Source of the DNA: Paenibacillus humicola
GTDB lineage: Bacteria; Bacillota; Bacilli; Paenibacillales; Paenibacillaceae
Assembly (NCBI RefSeq): GCF_028826105.1
Contig: NZ_JAQGPL010000001.1
Coordinates: 5,172,501 to 5,236,500 of the forward strand
DNA: 64,000 bases
Reading direction: 5' to 3'
Position numbers and translations under genes: made by a program. Below, one piece after another: positions 54,498 to 61,997 of this stretch (position 1 is its first letter; every line of letters begins with the position of its first letter). Below the pieces are notes generated by a model that was not told the DNA's origin, made no database searches, and saw only the letters and a list, made by a program, of their open reading frames with translations.

Positions 54498-54926
54498 TTA
54501 TTTGCCGATGGCACGAACGACCTTTTCCGATAAATCGTTAATCGATTCGGTCAGCCGCACGATTTCCTCGGTTGTCATTCCGCTGGCGGTCAGAAGCGAC
54601 ATGGGGATGCAATCCGCTTCCTCCTTCAATGCCGCGCCCGTCTCCGCCAGCTTGACGACCACGACGCGTTCGTCTTCCTTCGAGCGCTCCCGAACGATCA
54701 GCTTATTCGCTTCCATACGTTTCAGCAGCGGAGTGAGCGTTCCGGAATCCAGATCGAGCGCTTCCCCCAGTTCCTTCACCGTACTCTCGCCATGCTCCCA
54801 CAGCACCATCAGGACCAAATATTGCGGGTATGTAATACCCATGTTTTCGAGTAACGGACGGTACATGCGGGAGATCGCCCTGGAGCAGGCATACAGCGAA
54901 AAACAGAGATAATTTTTCGGGTCCAT
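54498..54926 (-). CDS. ohrR: organic-peroxide-sensing MarR-family repressor
   Basis: This encodes 142 residues. Closely OhrR-like: LCFSLYACSRAISRMYRPLL, ITYPQYLVLMVLWEHGESTVKELG (winged-helix start) and LDSGTLTPLLKRME. Cys8 in YLCFSLYA matches the peroxide-sensing Cys15 of B. subtilis OhrR, and the Tyr residues of the sensing pocket (Y23, Y34 region) are kept. Extra Cys13 and Cys104 make it a possible two-cysteine type. Oxidation by organic peroxides would release it from DNA. It sits directly upstream of trxB, not beside an ohr gene. Repeated DNA motifs suggest it controls itself and trxB (inference). Confidence 0.88.
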   Translation of the reverse strand: MDPKNYLCFSLYACSRAISRMYRPLLENMGITYPQYLVLMVLWEHGESTVKELGEALDLDSGTLTPLLKRMEANKLIVRERSKEDERVVVVKLAETGAALKEEADCIPMSLLTASGMTTEEIVRLTESINDLSEKVVRAIGK

Positions 54927-54982
54927 CGCCCTCCTCCTCCCACGTGTCCAACTTGTTTCAAACTTAATTTTAGGTAATTGCG

Positions 54983-54994
54983 TTGTTCACAATC
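54983..54994. promoter_or_regulatory. OhrR-like motif before ohrR
   Basis: TTGTTCACAATC, identical over 12 bp to the site before trxB; another partial copy, ACACAATCA, follows at 55002. It lies about 60 bp upstream of the ohrR start. Confidence 0.55.
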
Positions 54995-55072
54995 TAAATA
55001 TACACAATCATTTCAGGGATGTCAACTGTTTTTTCCATGTTCCGTTTGTCGTTCCATAAAGGGAAAAACGTG

Positions 55073-55138
55073 CCTTACAAAAAAAAATCGCCCCTGGATC
55101 GCGCAGCGCCTTCTTTGGGCTTGCACCATTCAGGGACG
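55073..55138 (-). terminator. terminator of the tetR gene
   Basis: On the minus strand CGTCCCTG...CAGGGGCG forms the outer stem, with GC-rich inner pairing, followed by nine T. Confidence 0.65.
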
Positions 55139-55271
55139 AAAGTTTAACTGAACAATCCCTCCCGTACCTTATCCGTTGTTCTTATGTGGCATCTGCAGGC
55201 AGTATCGGTTCTTATGACCAATGCCGGCCGCAGGCCGCAAACCATGATCCGCTTCGTGATCTGGCGGCACT

Positions 55272-55901
55272 TCAGACCAGGAATGTGCGAATATGGGCGA
55301 GCATCGCATCCATCACGGATTCGAGCGGACTCGTTTCTTTGCGCACCTGCGTGAGAAGCAGGCCGCCTTGAAGAGCGGTCAGCAGCGCCAGCGCGAGGCG
55401 GTCCGGATCGGCATCGGCCTTCAGCTCGCCGCGCTCCTTCATGGCGCGCAGCCCATTGCGGATCGCGGTTTCCCATCTCAAAAACCCGTTCTCGAGCTCG
55501 AGACGAGCCGCCGGCTCCGTGTCCGCCAGCTCGCTGCCGAGCGAGCCGATCGGACACCCCCCATGGCATTGCCGCTCGATCTGAAGCTGCACGATCGCGT
55601 CGCGCCATGTTTGCAGCGCCTCCATGCTGTCCAAATGACTCAGCAGAGGCTCCTGGGCGCTTAGCACTTGGTCGGTTTGATATACAATCACCGCCAGAAC
55701 GAGCTCCCGCTTTTCCTTAAAATAATGGTACAGCTGCGATGCGCTTACTTTGGCCTCCCGCTGCACATCGTCCACGCTCGTGCCCGCAACGCCGCGTTCA
55801 AACATCAGTTTGGCCGCGGCGGCGACGATTCGCGCGCGCGTCTCTTTACCTTTTTTCGTCAGCCGCTGCTCTTGTTTGTTGGTATCCATCGTCGTATTCA
55901 T
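55272..55901 (-). CDS. TetR/AcrR-family repressor
   Basis: 209 residues from ATG 55901 (MNTTMDTNKQ). Residues about 20-66 are the HTH (ETRARIVAAAAKLMFERGVAG, then SASQLYHYFKEKREL). The ligand core contains HGGCPIGSLGSELADTEPAAR, as in TetR proteins of the YfiR/AcuR-like group, with Cys in GGC a possible sensor. No ribosome site precedes the start, and a -10 box ends seven bases before it, so the mRNA may be leaderless; ATG 55889 is an alternative. It is divergent from the peroxiredoxin-like gene, with two repeated sites between them. Confidence 0.85.
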   Translation of the reverse strand: MNTTMDTNKQEQRLTKKGKETRARIVAAAAKLMFERGVAGTSVDDVQREAKVSASQLYHYFKEKRELVLAVIVYQTDQVLSAQEPLLSHLDSMEALQTWRDAIVQLQIERQCHGGCPIGSLGSELADTEPAARLELENGFLRWETAIRNGLRAMKERGELKADADPDRLALALLTALQGGLLLTQVRKETSPLESVMDAMLAHIRTFLV

Positions 55902-55907
55902 ATTTCT

Positions 55908-55913
55908 AGTATA
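55908..55913 (-). promoter_or_regulatory. extended -10 box of tetR
   Basis: On the minus strand TGTTATACT, an extended -10. The predicted start point falls on or next to ATG 55901. Confidence 0.55.
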
Positions 55914-55920
55914 ACAAAAA

Positions 55921-55936
55921 TGGAGTTGACAATCCA
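55921..55936. promoter_or_regulatory. TetR-type operator site 1
   Basis: TGGAGT-TGA-CAATCCA, with TGGA/TCCA dyad ends. It overlaps the -35 box of the peroxiredoxin promoter and lies just upstream of the tetR -10. Confidence 0.6.
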
Positions 55937-55953
55937 TAAATTTATCGGTATCA
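55925..55953 (+). promoter_or_regulatory. promoter of peroxiredoxin-like gene
   Basis: -35 TTGACA (55925-55930), 17-bp spacer, -10 TATCAT (55948-55953). A near-consensus sigma-A promoter, 56 bp before the gene. Confidence 0.75.
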
Positions 55954-55971
55954 TGAATTCACGACCAATTA

Positions 55972-55987
55972 TGGAGTGTTCAATCCA
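55972..55987. promoter_or_regulatory. TetR-type operator site 2
   Basis: TGGAGT-GTT-CAATCCA, identical to site 1 except for the central three bases. It lies in the leader of the peroxiredoxin-like gene. Confidence 0.6.
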
Positions 55988-56008
55988 AAATATAAGGAGC
56001 GATTGATT

Positions 56009-56659
56009 ATGTCTTTAAAAGAACAGTTGGATAAAGTGAAAGAGTCGTTTATTGCTTCTGCGCCGGAGGAAGCCCAAACGGAAGTGTTTCGGCTGATTCG
56101 GGAACAGCAGGAGTCGGGTATCCCCTTCGGGCTGAAGGCAGGCGACAAAGCCCCGGACTTTACGCTGGCCAACCCGCTCGGCAAGCCGGTAACCTTGTAC
56201 GACGAGCTTTCGAAAGGACCTGTAGTTTTAACCTTCTACCGCGGCGGCTGGTGTCCCTTCTGCAGCCTGCAGCTCCGCAGTTACCAGCAGCTACTTCCGG
56301 AGATCGAGAAGCTCGGCGGCCGATTGATCGCCGTTTCGCCGCAAAGCCCCGACAACTCGCTGTCTCAACAGGAAAAGGAGGAGCTGACCTTCCAGGTGCT
56401 GAGCGACCCGAACGGGCAAACGGCGGAAAACTTCGGCGTCTTGTACGAACTGCCCGAATCGCTTCAGCAAATTTTCAGCGGTACTTTAGGCCTCGATTTA
56501 ACCGTGTTTAACGCCTCCAACCGCTGGGTGCTGCCGATTCCGGCAACGTTCATTATCGGCCGGGACGGCATCGTCCGCCGCGCGCACGTCGATCCGGACT
56601 TCACGGTCCGCTTGGACCCGCAGGAAATTGTTCATGAGCTGAAATCGCTGCAAGCCTGA
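56009..56659 (+). CDS. peroxiredoxin-like AhpC/TSA protein with CPFC motif
   Basis: Start at ATG 56009 (MSLKEQLDKVKES) after AAGGAG; 216 residues. The N-terminal helix of about 40 residues is followed by an AhpC/TSA thioredoxin fold: GDKAPDFTLANPLGKPVTL, RGGWCPFCSLQLR (Cys82, Cys85), RLIAVSPQSPDNSLS, PIPATFIIGRDG. The CxxC pair in place of the single peroxidatic Cys marks the peroxiredoxin-like rather than classical Prx group. It probably reduces peroxides or disulfides with thioredoxin supplied by the nearby operon. It is divergently transcribed from the TetR regulator. Confidence 0.88.
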   Translation: MSLKEQLDKVKESFIASAPEEAQTEVFRLIREQQESGIPFGLKAGDKAPDFTLANPLGKPVTLYDELSKGPVVLTFYRGGWCPFCSLQLRSYQQLLPEIEKLGGRLIAVSPQSPDNSLSQQEKEELTFQVLSDPNGQTAENFGVLYELPESLQQIFSGTLGLDLTVFNASNRWVLPIPATFIIGRDGIVRRAHVDPDFTVRLDPQEIVHELKSLQA

Positions 56660-56868
56660 TCGCAAACTGATTTGTGTACGGCTTTAAAACGGAGATTGGC
56701 CGAACGTCACGCTCGTGATGTTCGGTCTTTTTTCGGTGCGGACAAGAAGGAAACGTACCGGCCGATAATTTAGAAAATGTTTCGCGTTTGTTTAGATGCG
56801 GTTCATCTTTCGGCGTTAAAGTGAATATCGGGCATTCACCGCCCGATCTGCTCCGGGAGGGAAGCGCA

Positions 56869-57525
56869 ATGAAACGAACAAAAGCGATCAAACCCGGCCG
56901 GTCGCTCACAATTTTAGCCATTCTGTCGCTCGGCATCATGATCCCGTTCTCCGTTCCGTATTTGACGTTAAACCCTGATGCCAGCCGCCTGCCGATCGCT
57001 TCGCAGATTCAGTTCCTGCTGCTCGTCGCGCATATCGGAACCGCTTTGCTCGCGCTGGCAGCCGGATTCCCGCAGTTTTACGCGCCTGTTCGCACCGCAA
57101 GGCCGCGCCTTCATCGGTTAATCGGATACGTCTATGCGGGAAGCGTCGGCATAAGCGGCTTTCTTGCGATCGCGCTGCTGGCGTATGAACAGCAGTTCGT
57201 TCGTGCCTGTTCGTTTCTCACGCTCGACGCGCTGTGGCTGTTCACGACGTGGAAAGGCTGCCGCGCGGCGGCCGGCCGCAACTTCCGGGCCCATCGCGTA
57301 TGGATGATCCGCAGCTTCGGCATGACCCTGGTTGCCGTCAGCGCACGCGCGCTCGTTCCGCTCTTGATCCTGCTCTATCTGGCCCTCAACCGTTTTACCC
57401 TGCCGGACGGGCGAGCCGGGATGATCGATTCGGTCCTGACAGTCAATATATGGGCCGGGCTTGCGGCTGATTTTATAATCGTGGAATGGGTGTTGTTTAG
57501 AAAAAACGGCGAAAAGTGTGGATAA
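56869..57525 (+). CDS. DUF2306 membrane protein
   Basis: Start at ATG 56869 (MKRTKAIKPGRS) after GGGAGGGAAG; 218 residues. Five to six membrane segments. Family pattern: LHRLIGYVYAGSVGISGF, NFRAHRVWMIRSFGMTL with conserved His and Arg that could bind heme or quinone (inference). It is alone on the plus strand and ends at the composition change to the AT-rich right flank. Function unknown. Confidence 0.82.
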   Translation: MKRTKAIKPGRSLTILAILSLGIMIPFSVPYLTLNPDASRLPIASQIQFLLLVAHIGTALLALAAGFPQFYAPVRTARPRLHRLIGYVYAGSVGISGFLAIALLAYEQQFVRACSFLTLDALWLFTTWKGCRAAAGRNFRAHRVWMIRSFGMTLVAVSARALVPLLILLYLALNRFTLPDGRAGMIDSVLTVNIWAGLAADFIIVEWVLFRKNGEKCG

Positions 57526-57742
57526 AACTAAAAAGTTGAGTCTTACTGAAATTAATACACCCCGTCAGAACGGAGAAGTTACTGTCGATAAAGTCGAAGG
57601 AGATACGGTTTATTTAACAGCAAAAGATGGAACGACTTTGGGTCACCCGCAGTCCAAAAGACTTAGGGTGGCCCTTTTACCTGGCATTATGCGGGTAACT
57701 TTCAGTATTAAGAAAAAAGTTCTTTACTTCTTCATCCTTTAA
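57518..57742 (+). other. possible gene remnant, AT-rich
   Basis: An open frame from GTG 57518 reads TEINTPRQNGEVTVDKVEGDTVYLTAKDGTTLG in two short blocks, then runs into a terminator-like hairpin (GGGTCACCC...GGGTGGCCC, 57640-57673) that is translated in frame. The first half looks like protein; the second does not. I treat it as a truncated remnant, not a gene. Confidence 0.25.
57640..57677 (+). terminator. terminator-like hairpin
   Basis: GGG-T-CACCC-GCA-GTC pairs with GAC-TTA-GGGTG-G-CCC and is followed by TTTT. It probably ends the DUF2306 transcript, 115 bp downstream of that gene. Confidence 0.6.
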
Positions 57743-57822
57743 GCTAATAGTGTAGTTACAGAAAACAAACCAGTTGTATTAATCTTGTGATTTAAAGACC
57801 TCAAACAACAATTGATAATTGT

Positions 57823-59064
57823 TTGTCACGGAAGCAGGTGTTTTCAATTCGTCTATATAACCGATCGATCCTATCGAGTCTTATTTTGTGTCTTATCCTT
57901 ATACTAATCACAGCCGGATGTGATCAGGTGGAGACCGCAGATTCTTTAAACAAAAGCGGTGAATCTGATTCTCATACGGTCATCAAGCACAAAGATACTG
58001 GTACCTTAGAAAAGAGCGCCGTCAAAACGGGTAAGTTAGAACCAAAGCCGTATCAGAGTCCGAAGAAATCGTCAACCGCCAGATTAGTCGCTTACAATGG
58101 TATTGTCGAGCATATATTTTTCCATCCGCTCATCGCCTATCCACAGCTTGCCTTCGATAATGATTCGCTGTCGAAAGGGTATAACGACTGGTTTACTACC
58201 ATTCCCGAATTTAAACGTATTCTCGGATCGCTTTACAAAAATGACTTCATCCTGATTCATTTGGAAGATGTCTATGAGGAGAAGACGGTTGATGGTAAGA
58301 AAATCATGATTAAAAAAAACCTTATGCTCCCAAAAGGAAAGAAACCGCTCGTGATCTCCATCGACGACTTGAACTACTATTCGTATATGATTGAAAACGG
58401 TAATGTATACAAGTTGGTTCTTGATTCCGAAAGCAACGTCGCATCCTACTCCAAAAACCCGCAGGGGGAGGAAATCGTATCCAGAGACAACGAAATCATT
58501 CCGATCCTGGACCGGTTTGTGGAATCTCATCCCGACTTTTCGCTGGATGGGGCAAAAGGAGTCATTGCATTAACGGGCTACGAGGGCATCCTTGGTTACC
58601 GCACACAATCGGGTTCGCCGAACCGTGAAACTGAAAAGATCGAAGCACTTAAGGTTGTGAACAGACTTAAAGAAACCGGATGGACGTTCGGCTCTCACAG
58701 TTATGGTCATATCGATGTCAGTTCAGTGACCCTGAACAAGCTAAAGCAGGATACCGCCCGATGGAAGAGAGAAGTTGAACCTTTAATCGGTCCGACACCT
58801 CTGTATTTTTATCCGTACGGTTCAAGGGTGGATTACGGAAGCGCCAAGTTCAACTTTCTCGTGAACAGTGGCTACAAAGTCATTTCGGCCGTCGGTCCGA
58901 CCTCGTATACGAAGGTGATCGATGGTGCATATACGATGGATCGCCGACACATGGACGGAATCGCGATTATTCAACAGCCGAAAACGGTGCGCGATCTGTT
59001 TGATGCCGGGTATGTTTTGGATAAAGAGAATCGTCCAGCGATGTATTGGCGGCAATATAAGTAA
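57823..59064 (+). CDS. deacetylase-like lipoprotein with atypical NodB motif
   Basis: The start is uncertain: TTG 57823, or GTG 57838 in frame, both without a clear ribosome site. About 413 residues. Lipoprotein signal with lipobox LITAGC, then a Ser/Lys/Thr tether to about residue 85. The fold follows polysaccharide deacetylases: metal motif 1 reads VISIDDLNYYSY (the Gly of the usual DDG is replaced), motif 2 is intact as SHSYGH, motif 3 is YFYPYGS. About 100 residues lie between motifs 1 and 2, longer than usual. AT-richer than the core. Enzyme activity is plausible but not certain. Confidence 0.75.
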   Translation: MSRKQVFSIRLYNRSILSSLILCLILILITAGCDQVETADSLNKSGESDSHTVIKHKDTGTLEKSAVKTGKLEPKPYQSPKKSSTARLVAYNGIVEHIFFHPLIAYPQLAFDNDSLSKGYNDWFTTIPEFKRILGSLYKNDFILIHLEDVYEEKTVDGKKIMIKKNLMLPKGKKPLVISIDDLNYYSYMIENGNVYKLVLDSESNVASYSKNPQGEEIVSRDNEIIPILDRFVESHPDFSLDGAKGVIALTGYEGILGYRTQSGSPNRETEKIEALKVVNRLKETGWTFGSHSYGHIDVSSVTLNKLKQDTARWKREVEPLIGPTPLYFYPYGSRVDYGSAKFNFLVNSGYKVISAVGPTSYTKVIDGAYTMDRRHMDGIAIIQQPKTVRDLFDAGYVLDKENRPAMYWRQYK

Positions 59065-59114
59065 CGAACCTTTTGTACCAGCAACTGAAGGGCCGGTGAA
59101 CGTTGCCTCTGCTG

Positions 59115-59282
59115 CTACCCAACGCTGTTCCGATCCGTGGACGGGCTATAGTAGGCCCAGCCGGAAGCGATATCAACAAGCGGCGCGTCCTTGTATGCTT
59201 GACAGATGTGCCCGGCCTCCTCGATGGGGTCATGTTCAAACGTTTGATCGCTCCGCTTGCTTTGTAACCCCTCGCATTGCAT
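59115..59282 (-). CDS. short protein-like frame beside the intron, unknown
   Basis: 55 residues from ATG 59282 (MQCEGLQSKRSDQ), with protein-like composition (HDPIEEAGHICQAYKDAPLVDIASGWAYYS). No ribosome site. The group II intron ends within a few bases upstream, so this is probably the 3' part of a gene or element that the intron entered, with its 5' part no longer visible. I do not recognise it. Confidence 0.3.
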   Translation of the reverse strand: MQCEGLQSKRSDQTFEHDPIEEAGHICQAYKDAPLVDIASGWAYYSPSTDRNSVG

Positions 59283-59357
59283 GTTAATATCGTAGGGTAA
59301 GCGCCCGGCGCCTTTCCATATTTTTATGGAAGGTTTCCAAACACTCCCCCCCCCCCC

Positions 59358-59391
59358 GAACCGGACGTACACCTCTCAGCGTATCCGGCTC
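59358..59391 (-). ncRNA. group II intron domain V
   Basis: 34-nt hairpin with the AGC catalytic triad in GAGCCG, the two-base bulge region and the GUCCGGUUC closing strand. This is the catalytic heart of the ribozyme and looks intact. Confidence 0.85.
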
Positions 59392-59400
59392 TCCACCTAC

Positions 59401-61208
59401 CTAATCTAATCTTCCTGCGTGAAGATCATCATGGCAATTGATGCATAGGGCCATTGTTTTTCGTCTTCTTTCGATCATTTTCCGTTCCCAATTATTTTTG
59501 CCTTTTAAATCCTTCAGTTTCCTTACGTGATGCATCTCCAAAGGCAACCCGGAGTTTCCACACCATTCACAGGTTTCGGCAACCAATCTGCTGATGATGC
59601 TGCTTTTTCCTTTAAATGCCCATGTATTTGCTACATAATCTACGGCCAAGTCTTTTTGAACATTATTCAAATTCTGTCGAAAACCTTGGTCATAGAGTGT
59701 GGAGGCCTTTACTCCTTTTTTGGTTCGGTAATTGATCGTGAAGACACCATTGACTTTGCACTTGTTTAGAATCTTATTGACGGAGGTTCTATATTTGCTT
59801 GCAAATGTCTTATACATACTGAAGCTCATAATGTAGTGAAACTTGCTAAGTACAGAGACGTTATTTGCAAGCATATAGTAGTTGTAAAGGCCTCTTATTT
59901 CCGCGTTGTAGATCGACAGGATTTCTAGATCGTCTAATGGCTGTAGGCCTCTGTGAAGTATTTTCCATTTTCCGTTGTTGTCGATCTTTAACGCTCCGAG
60001 ATTCTTTACTTTATCAACCCATGTTTCTTTAGGAACGAATAACCTGATGTGTCCATTTGCAGTTCTTCTCTTGATCCCGAATTTGTCCTCATAAATTCTT
60101 GAGTTCCAGCCCACTGTCATTTCATACCCTAGAAATTTCACTTTGTCTTTTCCGCTGGTGATAAGTGTCTTCTCTTCCGACAATTCCAGGCTTAGCTTAT
60201 CGGTTAGGAATTTTCCAATGTCTGCTTTGACTTTTAAGGCATCCTGTTTGCTACCGATGATGCCTATAATGAAATCATCAGCATATCTAACATACACCAG
60301 CCTTTTATAATTCTCGTCCATAGGATCGAAGGTCGGAAGCTCTCTTAGAAGTTTGATTTTCCCCTTATATTCCCTGATGTAATTCTTTTTCTGTTCATCA
60401 GTTAAGTTCTCATCTTTAAGTTGATTTTTGACTTTCTTGATTAGATAAAGGGTATTGTTGTATTCCTTTCCACGTCCTCTTGTATTGCCCTTGTTGAATT
60501 CTTCTTGATACTTATTCATGTACCGATCGAATTCATTTAGGTATATGTTGGCGAGTATAGGGCTAACAATCCCACCTTGTGGTGTTCCGCTGTATGTGTT
60601 GTGGAATTTCCAATCCTCCAAATACCCTGCTTTTAGAAACTTCCAGATGAGTCTAATGAACTTCTCGTCTTCGATCCTTCTTCTGAGTATGTTAATTAGT
60701 ACCTGGTGGTTTATTTTGTCGAAGAAGCTAGAAATGTCACCTTCAATGAACCATCTCGACCCTTTAAACCTACCTTTTATTTCCATTATCGCAGTATGAC
60801 AGCTTCTATGGGGTCTGAATCCATGTGATTGATCAGAAAAGACAGGCTCGTATATTGCTTCTAGGATACTTCTCACAGCTTCTTGGACAAGTTTGTCGTT
60901 GACTGCCGGGATGCCAAGAGGTCTTAATTTCCCGTTCTTTTTTGGGATGTATTTCCTTCTTGCTGGTTTGGGTTGATACGTTTCGTTCTTGAGTGAATTA
61001 ATGATTCCCTTAATTTCTCGAGACTCATTCCGTCAATTGTTTCTCCATCAGTACCCGGTGTCATATTTCCTTCTTTGGCATAGATATTGGCATATGCACC
61101 TAGGTAAAATTGGGGATTGTAAAGATTCCTGTACAGTCTCTGGAATTTGTACCCTGCATCCTTTGCCTTGGAAGCTAGATTGCCTAATACATCACTTGGA
61201 TTTCTCAA
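59401..61208 (-). pseudogene. ltrA: intron-encoded reverse transcriptase/maturase, frameshifted
   Basis: The frame starts at TTG 61208 (ribosome site GGAGCGGAGG) and reads MRNPSDVLGNLASKAKD through GTDGETIDGMS. Near 61015-61020 a one-base shift is needed to continue as SREIKGIINSLKNETYQPKP. From there the protein is complete: FIEGDISSFFDKI, the RT active site VRYADDFIIG, thumb/X domain, and a C-terminal HNH nuclease (CEWCGNSGLPLEMHH, CINCHDDLH). Without the shift only the part downstream of a chance start would be made. It would splice and mobilise the intron if intact. Confidence 0.85.
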
Positions 61209-61943
61209 GAGCCTCCGCTCCTTCCTTGTTTTGTATAAGCTTTGGTAAGCTGTCCTCCTTCGCCATGTGATGGGCTTTCCCTTGGGGCCGCCGCCCCTTC
61301 GGGTGGTATCTGTTATGTCGCCATAGAGACCTTATTCCACCCTACCATCTCGGACTACTATGAGGACTCCGTTGCCATATCAGGTATTCAGAGGCCATAT
61401 CAGTTTCCCGATTTTCCCTCATAGCTTTACATTGTCTAGGCATCCTAACTTAGGCAATCCCCGTTTAGCGCAAAAAAGTTGGCCTGTCATAGTGTCGGCT
61501 GTGTCGTTCACCCTTTAACTTCTGATCGAAGCGCCCTACCCTTGGACTGCCTGAGCATGAAGCTTTTCAATTCATTCCATGCTCTTTAGAGGATACCGTG
61601 ATTGATGATATTCTCTCACGAGTAGCATCACGGTTTATAACCACTTTACGTGAAGGAGTACACTATCTCGGCTCGGGCTGACATTCAAGTAATCCAACCT
61701 TCAACCTTGTCTATGACGTTTACCTTGCCGTTCAGTCGTGAGTTAGCGGTTACTCAACTTACGGCGTTACCACCATGCTGCACTCCCCCTCTGGTTTCCC
61801 TTCAGGATAAGGTGGTTGGTTTATAAGGGATAAGTGGCAATCACCCCTAGCGCTTGCCAATGCGCGAACTTTATAGCACCTTACGGGCGCACAAACACCG
61901 TGTAGTAGCGTAAGAACCTGAACCAAGCGCACCCTGAACCAAA

Positions 61944-61977
61944 AAGCAAGCCGGCTCCCGAGGGAACCGGCTTGCTT
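61944..61977 (-). terminator. terminator of the SLH gene
   Basis: AAGCAAGCCGG-TTCCCTCGGGAG-CCGGCTTGCTTTTTGG on the minus strand, 21 bp after the stop codon at 61998. The intron lies about 50 bp further on. Confidence 0.9.
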
Positions 61978-61997
61978 GTTTTAAGGCTGTAACTGCT

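Larger units (their letters stand above)
54927..55271. other. 345-bp gap: ohrR promoter and tetR terminator
   Basis: From 54960 to 55010 is an AT-rich promoter region holding the OhrR-type motif (54983-54994). A terminator for the tetR gene lies at 55073-55138. An antisense frame at 55186-55371 is not supported. Confidence 0.6.
59289..61892 (-). mobile_element. group II intron
   Basis: The 5' end at 61892 reads GTGCGCCCGTAAGGTGC, the classical group II start. About 680 bp of structured RNA precede the maturase frame. Domain V is at 59358-59391 (GAGCCGGATAC...GTCCGGTTC, 34 nt) and domain VI follows with a GGAAACCTTCC-type stem. The 3' end is near 59289-59294 (…TTACCCTAC|GAT). Total about 2.6 kb, a normal length. 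It lies just after the terminator of the SLH gene, on the same strand. The element encodes an RT-HNH maturase (frameshifted). Confidence 0.88.
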
